From positions 25,605-39,196 of the forward strand of contig NW_004457307.1 in NCBI RefSeq assembly GCF_000313135.1: a DNA stretch of 13,592 bases. The letters run 5' to 3'. Positions 1-8,506 of this stretch are shown here, in pieces. The stretch comes from Acanthamoeba castellanii str. Neff (lineage: Eukaryota > Discosea > Longamoebia > Acanthamoebidae). The translations under genes and the position numbers were made by a program. Below the pieces are notes generated by a model. The model saw nothing but the letters and a program-made list of their open reading frames with translations. It was not told the origin of the DNA and made no database searches. Numbering within the stretch: position 1 is the stretch's first letter; every line of letters begins with the position of its first letter.

Positions 1-1124
1 GCTTTTCGTCTTTTCGCTTCGTTCTTTTCTGTCCGAACTGTTGCTCCGCTTCCGCTTGGTGATGCCCTCGACCTCGCGCCGCAGCTTGCCGCGCACCAGG
101 GACAGGATCTTGCCCAGCTTGTTCTCCCCGCTCCCATCGCCTGCATCGCCCCAGAAGGAGTCTGCAGGTCGCGAGTTCGTCAGCATTGCATTGAGCTGTG
201 TGCGGTGTGTGTGTGGGTGTTACCGCTTCGTGTGTGGTAGAAGATATCGGCAAAGCCCGTGCTGAGGAGCGTCTCCTGGATGTCCTTGTGGTCGGTGAAC
301 TTGGCCAGCGTGGCCTCGTACCTGCGAGACGACCAACGGTGAGGGCACAGACAAAAAAAAACTGCGGCAGAGGTGCGAGGGCTTGGGCGTGTGTACATGA
401 CTTCCTCCTGCTTGTCCTTCCAATCGCTGCGCGGTGGTATGTCCTTGTCCTCGCCCATCTTTTTGGCACGCAGCGGGTCTGCCGCCTTTCTAATCAGCTC
501 CTCCAAAGGCATCCCTGCGAACTTCTGCGCCTGGAAGTAGTGCTCCTGCGAAGGCCCCCGACAAGGAGAGGGATTAGGCAGGCACACAAGACACGACACG
601 ACACGACACGACACGACACAGCGAGAAGAGAGAGGAGGGGGCGTACGGCGGTGGGCCACTCTTTGCCCTTAAGGGTGACGGGGTGGGGCGAGAAGGTGGA
701 GAAGCAGCCGTAGGTGGCCCCGCGCTGCGACGAGAACTTGATCACCGACGGGTTGGCGCTCTTGGCGGTGAATAGCGAATTGCTGGGCTTCTCCTTCTCC
801 TTGGCCAGCCGCGTCTCGATCACCTTGTTCAGCTTCTCCTCGCCGCCGTACTTCTTCAGCATCACCCGCCGCACCTCCTTCCTGTGTTGCGCGTAACACA
901 GGCGAGTCGAGTAAACACCGGCCAGTCGACGGAACTTGATCACCGCCGTGTGCGTGCGCGTGTGCGTGTGCGTGTGCGCAGTGGGAACCGTACTTGAGGA
1001 AGAGGCGCATGGGCGGGCCTTTGGGGTTCATGGGATTGGGACGGGTCATGAACCGCAGGCTCTCGAGGTCCTTCTCCGTCGTACCGAACTCACTGCGATC
1101 CGTGTGGTGCGCGCAGTTGTGTGT

Positions 1125-1164
<40 letters not shown>

Positions 1165-1660
1165 GAGCGTACACATCTCATTATCACAAAAATGGAAGAA
1201 ATGATGGACGCGCACCGCTTGGCGCCCGACACGCTGATGGTCTCCAAGTCAGGATCGCCTCGTTGGCACTCGCGGCAAACGTAAACCTGAAAAACGGTGA
1301 GGAGAGCGCCAGAGGTGGCCACGCCGGCAAGGCGAGGACAACTGGAGTTGGGGAGCAAACAGGCTCTCTTTTTACCTTGGCGATGTCGTGGTAGGCCTTG
1401 GTCGGGGCAGCACAGCGGCAGCATGGTCGCTTGTTGGGGTCGTCCGCTGCGTCGTTCTTCTTTTTCGGCACTCCACTGCCCGGCAGTCCACACACACGTT
1501 TGGCCAAACACCCCCAAGAACGATTTTAGTTTTACAAAGCCTCAGCTGTGCCAATTAATTAATGATCAATAAATTTAGCAAGATTATCTGGCCCTGCGCA
1601 CCTGGTTGCAGAGCCGCGTCCAGCAAGTTTCTTCTTCAACCTCTCTCGTGCGCTCGACAT
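1..1660 (-). CDS. NADAR-domain protein with N-terminal Cys4 zinc site, 8 exons, C-terminus open at the window edge
   Basis: The spliced reading gives 324 residues with no stop. Exons (minus strand): 1660-1602, 1475-1376, 1286-1216, 1092-994, 881-647, 545-397, 321-224, 161-1. All introns are GT-AG and all phases agree. The family (YbiA/NADAR) cleaves N-glycosidic bonds of riboflavin intermediates or ADP-ribose adducts; which substrate applies here is unknown. Visible landmarks: KSANPSVIKF, GCFSTFSPHPV, WPTAEHYFQAQKF (about residues 185-197, including the conserved Glu), DWKDKQEEVM, LLSTG (about 257-261) and SDSFWGDAGDGSGENKLGKI near 270-289. The last 30 residues are basic (KRKR). Cys38/Cys41 and Cys57/Cys60 (CxxC-x15-CxxC) suggest a small zinc ribbon. 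The start at 1660 is the first ATG that splices in frame to exon 2. Domain identity is near certain; exon 1 and the acceptor at 1476 are inferred. Confidence 0.82.
591..620. repeat. ACACG pentanucleotide microsatellite
   Basis: About six units of ACACG lie inside the 101-bp intron 646-546 of the NADAR gene. It is a simple tandem repeat with no sign of coding. Confidence 0.9.
942..980. repeat. GTGTGC-type microsatellite in an intron
   Basis: Imperfect (GTGTGC)n within NADAR intron 993-882. It is alternating purine/pyrimidine and therefore a possible Z-DNA former. Unlike the motifs in the island, it keeps its CpGs. Confidence 0.8.
1126..1163. repeat. (TG)n dinucleotide microsatellite
   Basis: An uninterrupted TG run of 38 bases lies in NADAR intron 1215-1093. 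A third, shorter GT-rich tract sits in intron 223-162, so three introns of this gene carry such tracts. Confidence 0.92.
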
Positions 1661-1957
1661 GTCGATCTCACAATTTGTTTCGAAAGAAAACGATCAATGC
1701 GCAACTGTTCTTGCCCTTCGCTGATTGCGGGAATGTGACGAATGCGCCTACTTGTTTTCACACGACATTTCGGCTAGATTCGGACTGGTCGAAGGTTGGC
1801 TGCGTTTTATGTCTATCCTCGTGTGGATCGTCCACACGGTTTTTTATGCAAGGCTGTGCAGTGTGGTGTTGTCTTTTGGTTCTCAAATTTATAGAGAAAG
1901 CAAAGAAGGCAGAGAGGGAGAGGGAGAGGAAGCGAAAAACGAAGAGCAAGGGCAACT
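1661..1957. other. Intergenic region between the NADAR gene and tRNA-Asp
   Basis: No convincing gene. A TATAAATTT on the minus strand (1893-1885) lies about 230 bp upstream of the NADAR start and could be its TATA element, but this is weakly supported. The stretch 1847-1866 resembles the first codons of the Zn2Cys6 gene at 13287 (see findings). From 1894 the sequence belongs to the tRNA-centred inverted repeat, including a purine-rich GAGAGGGAGAGG run. Confidence 0.5.
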
Positions 1958-1962
1958 AAAAA
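1958..1962 (-). terminator. Pol III T5 terminator of the left tRNA-Asp
   Basis: Five T on the minus strand begin eight bases past the tRNA discriminator base. The identical arrangement follows the right copy. Confidence 0.75.
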
Positions 1963-1969
1963 GTATGGT

Positions 1970-2042
1970 CTCCCCCGCCGGGATTTGAACCCGGGTCGTC
2001 CGCGTGACAGGCGGAAATGCTAGCCAACTACACCACAGGGGA
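1970..2042 (-). tRNA. tRNA-Asp(GUC), left copy
   Basis: A 73-nt cloverleaf. The acceptor stem TCCCCTG/CGGGGGA pairs with one G-U, followed by discriminator G. The anticodon arm TCCGC-CTGTCAC-GCGGA gives anticodon GTC. The T arm carries GGTTCAAATCC (B box), and the D arm TGGTGTAGTTGG is the A box. There is no intron and CCA is not encoded. The gene body is identical to the right copy but in opposite orientation. It is transcribed toward the NADAR gene and away from the mobile-element island. Confidence 0.97.
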
Positions 2043-2077
2043 CTTGTTGTTCTTATTCCCTCCCAACTAACATTGAC

Positions 2078-2236
2078 CAAATCGATGAGAGAACCATGCC
2101 AGGAAACTCACTTCACAATGCACCCAATCTCATTCTCTCCCACAACAAGCCACAATAGATCCAGGCTTAGTAAGCCACTTCCAAGGGGGGAGTAAGGGAG
2201 GTTCTCCTGACAAATTTGGCCAGAATGTGCTTTCAT
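2078..2236. other. Unassigned sequence between the tRNA repeat and the transposon
   Basis: CpG-poor and without a recognisable gene. It could be the interrupted continuation of the copia remnant seen at 8493-9303, since the DNA transposon ends lie between the two, but no copia motif is visible here. Confidence 0.4.
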
Positions 2237-2240
2237 CCCA
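2237..2240. repeat. Possible target-site duplication CCCA, left
   Basis: CCCA directly precedes the left terminal inverted repeat and directly follows the right one (8489-8492). Four bases can match by chance (about 1 in 256). Confidence 0.45.
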
Positions 2241-2268
2241 AACTTGTGGTCATTTGAAATGAGAGGTC
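2241..2268 (+). repeat. Left terminal inverted repeat, 28 bp
   Basis: Begins AACTTGTGGTCATTTGAAAT and ends GAGAGGTC. All 28 bases match the reverse complement of 8461-8488. Confidence 0.9.
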
Positions 2269-2821
2269 ACAAATGACCATGGAATTTTTGTTGTGCTAAA
2301 ATCATGTGAGATTTGACATTTTTGATTTATAGGGCAGTTTGGAAGATTTGGATCTGCATGTGTGATTTTGACATGCAAGACTGCTGCATATAAGTGATAT
2401 TGAGAGACTTGAGATGAAAATGATTTCATAAAAACTTGGAATTTGTGGAGTTAAAAGTGATTTTAGCAGTGTGAAATGGAGTGGAATTTTAACTTCAGGA
2501 ATAGTGCTCTAATTCAGCACAAATGTGAAGAATGAAGTTCTGTCTGTGAGTGCAACTGACTGAATATGGTGTGAGGTTGTACATGAACTGGAAGTGAGGG
2601 CACCATGTTGGCCACTGATTATGGAATTGATGGAGGGGGTGAAAGCAAAAGCAAGGTGCATTTTGAGGTTGTTCCAAGTAGCACTGACACAAAACAAGGT
2701 AGAGTCAGATTTTACTTTGCGCCAACATGTCTGTGATAAACAAAGAAATGGTAGTTCAAATGCATAGACATCATGTACACATATGTGATAGAGTAAGCAT
2801 CCAGTTTTACAGTTTTTGTCA
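2269..2821. other. Transposon 3' region, no supported gene
   Basis: AT-rich and CpG-free. Short open frames exist on both strands but show no motif or plausible splicing. It contains one full 20-bp palindrome-family motif at 2770-2789. Confidence 0.6.
2770..2789. repeat. 20-bp palindromic motif, copy 1
   Basis: AT-CATG-TA-CACA-TA-TGTG-AT. Fits the consensus AT-YRYR-TA-YRYR-TA-YRYR-AT with every YR being CA or TG. Confidence 0.85.
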
Positions 2822-2840
2822 TCATGTACATGTACATGAT
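2821..2840. repeat. 20-bp palindromic motif, copy 2 (perfect palindrome)
   Basis: AT-CATG-TA-CATG-TA-CATG-AT is its own reverse complement. It overlaps the possible stop codon (2824-2822) of the last DUF7869 exon. Confidence 0.9.
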
Positions 2841-4494
2841 AAAACTTTTGAGATGGGTTGGAGTGAGCACTTGTCATGGAGGTTCAAAAGGTACATCAAG
2901 AGGTTCGCCCAGTCAGCCCAACATGCCATATGTGGGGCGCTGTAACAAACCTCAGGTGCTGCGTGCAATACACAACACCAACAACTTACTTCCTTCTTTT
3001 TCCCCTCCTGAGTGGCTCATGATCAGGCACTTCTTCAGTGCAGGTTGGGCTAAGGTGACTGGAGTCTTCATCCAGATCAGGCCAGTCTTTCTGCATGCTA
3101 AGAAGCCCTGACCAGAGCACAGGTCTCATCTGGTTGTTGAGATCCAGTGAAACATCTGCACACATGAGGGAATTGTAGGAGACAGAGGTGGGTGGGTCAG
3201 CAGTCAAGTGGTAGGACCCATCCATTGCTTCATCCAGCCAGTCTAGGAAGATGTGTGCATGGGTAGTGTGACTGACCACACCAAGCCACACAGCTTTCTC
3301 ACCAGTAATTGCCACAATGGCTCCATCATCTGGCTTCACTGATGTCAGCTCAAGTGTAGCACTTCCAGTGAGACTGATGGAAGCATTGATGGGCCAATCC
3401 AATGGCTCCAGGTCAGAGAGAAGGTCATTCTGAGCATGTTTGTACCCATAAACCTAGCCAAATGGGTCACTGGTGAGCTGCTCTGGAGGTGGCCTATTGA
3501 AGAGGGAGACAAGATCCTGGTAGGATTTCTTCATGGCCTGGGCATTGTTGAGCTCAGTGAGGGCAGAGAGGGTATCCTTGAGGATGGTGGTATCAAGCTG
3601 AGCTGGGAGAAGAGGAAGGGGAGAGTCAGAGGGACAGAGGTTGAGGAAGGAATAGGGACCCATCCATGGAGAGGCAGAGGAATGGTAGTCCTTCATGAAC
3701 ATCTGCACATCTTCTTTGTGACAGGAGAAGTGGAAGACATGAGGCCTGGAGGTTCCCTGAACACCACAGATATAGGGATCCAGCCAGGATTTGATAGCCC
3801 AGCACTCAAGAAGGAATATAGGCTCAGGGTGAAGGTGGGGTGCAGAATACCAGTCCTGCAGACCTTGCTTGAAAGCCTCAACAGTCAGGACCCATGGATT
3901 ATACTTCATGCCAATCACAAAGGTTGAGAACATCTGGTTGATATCCTCATGGGTGTGTCCCACAGGCAGGAAGGATATGGTGATTGATCAAAACACCTTG
4001 TTGAACACCAGCCAGTGGCAGTAGGCCAGCATGTACTTGTTCTTGTTCTCCTGGCTGCAGTTGTCAAACTGTAGGTAGAGAGTCAACAGACAAAGTCCTG
4101 CTGTAGGAATAGCTAAGTGAAGGGTGAGGTGATGGTGCAGCAGAGACACTGCAAAGTCAGGACCACAGCCAAACTGGCCCTGGTGTAGGTACAGGGAGCA
4201 GTGGTGAAGGCCATGGTTGATAAATCCATGAATGCCAAGCTTGTAGAGGTGAAGGTCTTTCCAGGCCAAGGGCAGAGGCACTAGGAGAGGTAGAATGACG
4301 TCAGTCAAACTGTCCATGATAATCAACAATGTCACACCAGGATCAGCAACAGCCTCCTGTTGGTGGAGGTGATCTGAGTATTTCCAGTAGAGGTGATCCT
4401 TGGTCATGATCATCAGCATGTAGATGGAGGTCAAGTTGGGAGCATGACAGCCATACTGGAGTAAGGGAGAAGGTGAGCAAAACAGGTGATGAGT

Positions 4495-4508
4495 ATCACA
4501 TACACAAT
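4495..4508. repeat. Palindromic motif, short two-unit copy 3
   Basis: AT-CACA-TA-CACA-AT lacks one YRYR-TA unit. It lies in intron 4611-4456 of the DUF7869 gene. Confidence 0.7.
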
Positions 4509-4560
4509 AAAAACACTGGTGATTTATGGTAGTTGTGAGCATGATTAATGAGGATATTCT

Positions 4561-4580
4561 ATCATGTATGCATATGTGAT
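4561..4580. repeat. 20-bp palindromic motif, copy 4
   Basis: AT-CATG-TA-TGCA-TA-TGTG-AT, in the same intron as copy 3. Confidence 0.85.
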
Positions 4581-5264
4581 AGATAAGGGAAGTAATACCA
4601 TGTTGGTGTACATGGTTATCCATGCGCTGGCCTGAGCTGTAGTGTCCATGGAGGTCCTTCCAGTTCAAAGAGTATCCATGATGGAGAAGTTGGCCATTTT
4701 GTTCTTGGAGATTCTGTAAGCAAGCATGAATGCCTGCCTGCAAACACACTACTGGCGTAGTGAGGAAGCTATCTCCAATGAGCTGTAGGATGGACAATAC
4801 CTGATGATGTAAATGGTAGAGTTGATGGTGGAGTGGTTGGTTCTCCATCAATGTCCTCAGCCATTGGCATGAAGCTGCCTGGGTCATGCTGAGATATCAG
4901 ATGCAGCATGCTCATATCTGTGATACATCAAACTTGTGCAGACAGAGTGCAGAACAGCAGGGACTTGCAATGATCCAATTAAAGTCCAATGCCTCAACTG
5001 TTGAAAGCACTTTCACTGCTGGCTGTGGTGTACAGTGGTCCACTGAATCCATGATCTGCTGGCTGGATGTAGCCAGCTGACCAGTATCATCACCACACAC
5101 ATCCAGAATGAGAGATAAAGGAATCTCAAGTACTGGTGTTGTGGTGAGATCACTTAGATCCTCAGAATCACTCCCTGAGTGTGTGTCAGGGATGTCATAT
5201 CCATTTTCTAAAAAAGGGTCAAAATGCCTGTAAGAAAAAAGAGATGATTTTAGACAGGATAGTT

Positions 5265-5284
5265 ATTGTGTATGTGTATGTGAC
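5265..5284. repeat. 20-bp palindromic motif, copy 6
   Basis: AT-TGTG-TA-TGTG-TA-TGTG-AC, one mismatch at the last base. It lies in intron 5484-5228 of the DUF7869 gene. Confidence 0.8.
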
Positions 5285-5336
5285 AATTTTGTGCATGCAA
5301 GTGGAGAAATGAAAATGATGTAAATGTAGTTAAATC

Positions 5337-5356
5337 ATTGTGTATGTGTATGTGAT
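5337..5356. repeat. 20-bp palindromic motif, copy 7
   Basis: AT-TGTG-TA-TGTG-TA-TGTG-AT, in the same intron as the copy at 5265. Confidence 0.85.
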
Positions 5357-5510
5357 GATAAAATAGGAATTACAACTACATGTTACATATTGTCATGATA
5401 AATAGATTTTCACTTGGTACATCAAAATTTTGATAAAGAAGGTCAAGAATTACAGGAAAAATCAAAAAGAAGTATGGGACAAACCAGGTATCACCATCTG
5501 ATGCTTCCAT

Positions 5511-5619
5511 GGGTGAGCAGTTGAGAGATGTGGTGGGATGAGAGGGTAGGATAAGAATTGAAGTTAGTGTCAACACAAACCAGTCTACCATCTAACCAGC
5601 AGCCAATGACATCTCACCC
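5511..5619. promoter_or_regulatory. Divergent promoter region between the two transposon genes
   Basis: A 109-bp gap separates the ATG of the minus-strand DUF7869 gene (5510) from the chosen ATG of the plus-strand gene (5620). It must hold both promoters if those starts are right. No clear TATA box is visible. Confidence 0.4.
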
Positions 5620-6090
5620 ATGAAGACAGTGAAATTTCAGAGCAGGCTGTCACCATTGGTGGCCTTGAGCCTAACACTTTTTAAGAAATGTCTGCAAAAA
5701 ATCTCATTGGTTGAGCGTAGTCCTTTTAAGGCTGAACATGGTACAATGGTCATTATTTTTTTCCAACCTACACACAACAACATGAGTGACAACCTTACCC
5801 AGTCCACAAGTGGCATTCTGTCCATGGTAATGACCTGCCACAATGCAGCTGAGCTTGCCAAGTGGATGGTCAAGCAACTGGAGTGGAAGAAGTGGAAGGA
5901 GAGCAACCTCAAGAAGAAGAGCCTTGGTGAACTTCAAAACATGTGCATGGTATGTCAATAGCACAGTTTGTTTAATGAAAGTAGTGTGATTTAATGGAAT
6001 CATGTGTCTTCTGCTTCAGAATTACTTCACAAGTGTGGCAGAGGTGGAGAAGAACAAGGCAAAACTGACTGAATTGGTATGCACCATCCC

Positions 6091-6110
6091 ATTGTGTATG
6101 TGTATGTGAT
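6091..6110. repeat. 20-bp palindromic motif, copy 8
   Basis: AT-TGTG-TA-TGTG-TA-TGTG-AT, in the long intron that starts at 6077. Confidence 0.85.
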
Positions 6111-6142
6111 GAAATCTTATTAGCATTTATAGACACAATTTC

Positions 6143-6162
6143 ATTGTGTACATGTATGCAAT
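6143..6162. repeat. 20-bp palindromic motif, copy 9
   Basis: AT-TGTG-TA-CATG-TA-TGCA-AT, embedded in longer complementary flanks TTTC/GAAA. Same intron as copies 8 and 10. Confidence 0.85.
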
Positions 6163-6328
6163 GAAATATCATTTTAAATATACAATACAACTAATTTATG
6201 CCATCCTTTCATTTCACAGTGTTGTTTCATCATAATAACAGTTGTTTCATTATACTCCATATTTCCATTCTATTCAACAATATTGACTCTTATAATCAAT
6301 TATAACCACCATTTTATATAAGTAATAT

Positions 6329-6348
6329 ATCACATACACATACACAAT
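6329..6348. repeat. 20-bp palindromic motif, copy 10
   Basis: AT-CACA-TA-CACA-TA-CACA-AT, the third copy in the intron starting at 6077. Every YR here is CA, whereas every YR is TG in copy 8. Confidence 0.85.
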
Positions 6349-6864
6349 AGAACAACTGATATATTCTCATCAATGAAGCTCATTCTTGACTCTCAGCAGA
6401 CCATACCTGAGACTCAAGAGCAAGAAGCTGAAAAAAAATAGCACCAGTGGATGTCACAAGATTTGCTTGGAGCACCTGCTTGTGGTGTTGGCCCTTGCCA
6501 AATCTGAAGAACCCATGCCAATCACGCCCCTCTATCTTTGCAATCACTTGATTTCCAATCCAATTCTGCTTCATGTCCTCAAGCACATCTCAACTGAACA
6601 GCACAAGCAGATCCAAGCAGGCAACAAGTACAAGATCAGCAAGGATGGTATGCTCCCCACCAGTATTTCTTATAACTATCCCATTGTGCTGACTGTACTC
6701 TCTTCCAGCCTTCAAGGAGCTCCTCATTGCCTGCCAGAGATGTGTTGAGTTCCTGAGCAAGGTGAGAAAGGTGGCTACACACCTCATGGATAGGGACTTC
6801 ATCCACCTCAAGAACAAGGTGGCTACTGGAGAGTGGGTATGTTCTCCTTTTGCATAGTTCTTTC

Positions 6865-6884
6865 ATCATGTATGTGTACACAAT
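6865..6884. repeat. 20-bp palindromic motif, copy 11
   Basis: AT-CATG-TA-TGTG-TA-CACA-AT, flanked by TTC/GAA, in intron 6837-6982. Confidence 0.85.
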
Positions 6885-6916
6885 GAATTGTAGTCAATAT
6901 ATGCTCCATTATTTTC

Positions 6917-6936
6917 ATCATGTACACATACACAAT
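6917..6936. repeat. 20-bp palindromic motif, copy 12
   Basis: AT-CATG-TA-CACA-TA-CACA-AT, flanked by TTC/GAA, in intron 6837-6982. Both motifs of this intron are followed by the same GAATTG(T/C)AGTCAATATATGC, so a unit of about 52 bp is duplicated in tandem. Confidence 0.85.
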
Positions 6937-7768
6937 GAATTGCAGTCAATATATGCCAATCTAATTGCTTGATTTACATTAGGATCATCACATTGCCTGT
7001 GACCAGGAGCAACTTCTTCTGATCCTTAGCAATCCACACATCAAAATCAAAGATGTTATCCAAGAGTTGCAAGAGAGGATTCAAAAGGAGAAAGAGGAGA
7101 AGGAGAAAGCTGAAGAAAAGGAGAAACATAGAGCGAAGGCTAAAGGTAAGAGGAAATCCACTGACTCAGCAGAAGAACCTTTTGAGCCAGCACAAACACA
7201 CAACAAAACCAGATCCAACCAGAAGCTCCTCCACAAGTGCATCAAACAGCTCCAGGTCACTCACACAAATCCCAAGCTAGTTGACATCATCCTGTGTGAC
7301 ATCTCCATTGATGCATCCACTTGCCACTGGGATCAGCACAGGCTGAACCAGATGATGGGTTACACCAATCCAAATTGACATGTTGAAGAGTCACTGCTGG
7401 TCCAGGACATTGCCAAGATTCCCAAGCTCATGGCCTACGAGAAGCCCTCCCTCATCAAGAGGTGGAACCTGAAGTGGGTCCACATTGCTCCTCAAGTGCA
7501 TCAACTGAGTATGTATTTTGCTCATGTAACTTGGTGGCACATGCTCTTCTCACCTGCTTTCCTACCAACAATAGGTCGTGTCTTCTATCAGCTTGTCCTC
7601 ACTGCCTACGCCTCAAGCACCGAACTGCAAAGCATTCTCAACTCTCCACTTTGTGCTACTCCACTTCATGCCTGCTTCCATCTCAACTTCAGCTACCACA
7701 TCCATTCTTCCACAGCATCAGCTCCTAGCACCCCTACACAGGTTTTCATTCACCCATGCCCTTTTTTT

Positions 7769-7788
7769 GTCGCATACATGTATGCAAT
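7769..7788. repeat. 20-bp palindromic motif, copy 13, retaining one CpG
   Basis: GT-CGCA-TA-CATG-TA-TGCA-AT, in intron 7742-7819. One YR position is still CG (7771-7772), which supports the proposed CpG-rich ancestor. Confidence 0.82.
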
Positions 7789-8098
7789 GAAATATATCAC
7801 TGACTCTCAAAATCAACAGCAGTCCCAGCTCTCCACAACCCCTCACTTGGAACCATTGCACAAGAGAAAGCATTGAGATAATGAGGATACTGACACCCAT
7901 GCCCACAGATGCAGCAGTGCCCACAATGACTGCCACAAGCACAGCTGTGGATTGTGCAACAAGTGCCACAAGAGCAGGAGCCAGAGCAGGAGCTGGAGCA
8001 GGGACAGAAGCCACAACTCTGACATTGACCAATTGCCTGACCTTGGGTCACTTTCCCCTTTCCACTCTGGTTCTGATGTGGATAGGAGTGAATACTAA

Positions 8099-8460
8099 AC
8101 TCTGTCTTTCCAATCTTTCCAACTTTTAAAATAAACTCCTTTGTTCACTTCCCAATTCATCAAAAAAAGCTGCCTCCTCTAGGTGTGTGCTCAATGACAA
8201 TTGCCACCATGCCAATAAAATAAAGAACACTGGCTACCCCAGTAATCCTCACATTATGCCAACCACACCAAACTAATTTGACTTTGACTGCTGGCCCTGT
8301 TACAGTATCACATCTCTCATTATGATGGAATTTTGATCTGCCATATCTCAAGATGCATCCAATTTTGTGATGTTATTGTTAAAATAAAACCATTTTTGTG
8401 TTATCAAAACCATTTTTATGAGCTTAAACTCACAAACAAAATCACTTTTCAAAATGACTG
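8099..8460. other. Transposon right subterminal region, no gene
   Basis: AT-rich 3' flank of the plus-strand gene. It holds an AATAAA at 8130-8135 and a short direct repeat AAAACCATTTTT (about 8386 and 8407). No gene is supported. Confidence 0.55.
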
Positions 8461-8488
8461 GACCTCTCATTTCAAATGACCACAAGTT
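8461..8488 (-). repeat. Right terminal inverted repeat, 28 bp
   Basis: Exact reverse complement of 2241-2268, followed at once by CCCA. Confidence 0.9.
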
Positions 8489-8492
8489 CCCA
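8489..8492. repeat. Possible target-site duplication CCCA, right
   Basis: Matches 2237-2240. Confidence 0.45.
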
Positions 8493-8506
8493 CCTCTTTG
8501 GGCTGT

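Larger units (their letters stand above)
1894..2077. repeat. Left arm of tRNA-centred inverted repeat
   Basis: This block matches the reverse complement of 13039-13247. It includes about 75 bp downstream of the tRNA, the tRNA itself and about 35 bp upstream. The downstream side lacks 27 bp found in the right arm (13181-13207). Similarity stops sharply at GAGAAAGC (1894) and at CATTGAC (2077). Confidence 0.88.
2822..5510 (-). pseudogene. DUF7869-type transposase-associated protein, interrupted by stops
   Basis: Exons (minus): 5510-5485, 5227-4612, 4455-2990 and probably 2939-2822. Donor and acceptor phases agree throughout, giving about 741 codons. The N-terminus is acidic (MEASDGDTW, then DTHSGSDSEDLSD). 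A Cys-containing segment (SPCCSALCLHKF, about residues 99-110) follows. The core shows MDSLTDVILP, GIHGFINHG, LQFDNCSQENKN (about 343-353) and FLPVGHTHEDINQMFS (about 376-391); the conserved acidic residues of the DNC..ENKN and GHTHED motifs are present. A basic LRRGKRR follows. DUF7869 proteins are known from mobile or repeated genes in plants, protists and animals. In-frame stops are TGA at 4914, 4899 and 3990 and TAG at 3456. Many His codons suggest decayed Arg codons. The family call is firm; the fourth exon and intron 4611-4456 are inferred. Confidence 0.75.
5620..8098 (+). pseudogene. Transposon-encoded protein of unknown function with Cys/His- and SR-rich C-terminus, two in-frame TGA
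   Basis: Exons: 5620-5949, 6020-6076, 6419-6647, 6709-6836, 6983-7508, 7575-7741, 7820-8098; all junctions are GT-AG and in phase, giving 571 codons. I recognise no family. Visible parts: a charged N-terminal region with Lys-rich stretches; a Glu/Lys-rich probable coiled coil (QERIQKEKEEKEKAEEKEKH, from about 7068) with a nearby KGKRK; a conserved-looking DIILCDISIDASTCHWDQH; and a tail HRCSSAHNDCHKHSCGLCNK followed by SRSQSRSWSRDRS, which may bind zinc or nucleic acid. TGA interrupts at 7376 and 7874. The exon at 6419 uses a weak acceptor (ACTCAAG). The better acceptor at 6399 would need a shift at the 8-A run 6431-6438. AATAAA follows at 8130. It faces away from the DUF7869 gene, so it is probably its partner in transposition. 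Confidence 0.62.
2241..8488. mobile_element. DNA transposon with DUF7869 gene, about 6.25 kb, decayed
   Basis: The element is bounded by perfect 28-bp terminal inverted repeats (2241-2268 and 8461-8488). Inside are two divergently transcribed, intron-bearing genes starting near 5510 (minus) and 5620 (plus), which together fill most of its length. The minus gene belongs to the DUF7869 group, an RNase H-like, transposase-associated family. The second gene is of unknown function. CpG is nearly absent and both genes carry in-frame stops, so this copy is not autonomous as it stands. Its introns and 3' region hold twelve copies of a 20-bp palindromic motif. The superfamily cannot be named from the sequence alone; a 4-bp duplication would be unusual. 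Confidence 0.75.

Noticed and set aside
3436..3927. 163-codon open frame on the plus strand
   Set aside because: It is the complement of the DUF7869 core, whose FDNC..ENKN and GHTHED motifs on the minus strand are decisive.
4889..4926. A 38-bp intron removing the two TGA codons at 4912 and 4897
   Set aside because: Phases do not match (0 against 1) and it would be shorter than any other intron here.
2770..7788. CRISPR-like array formed by the repeated 20-bp motifs
   Set aside because: Spacing is irregular (tens to thousands of bases), spacers are coding exons or unique introns, and the setting is eukaryotic.
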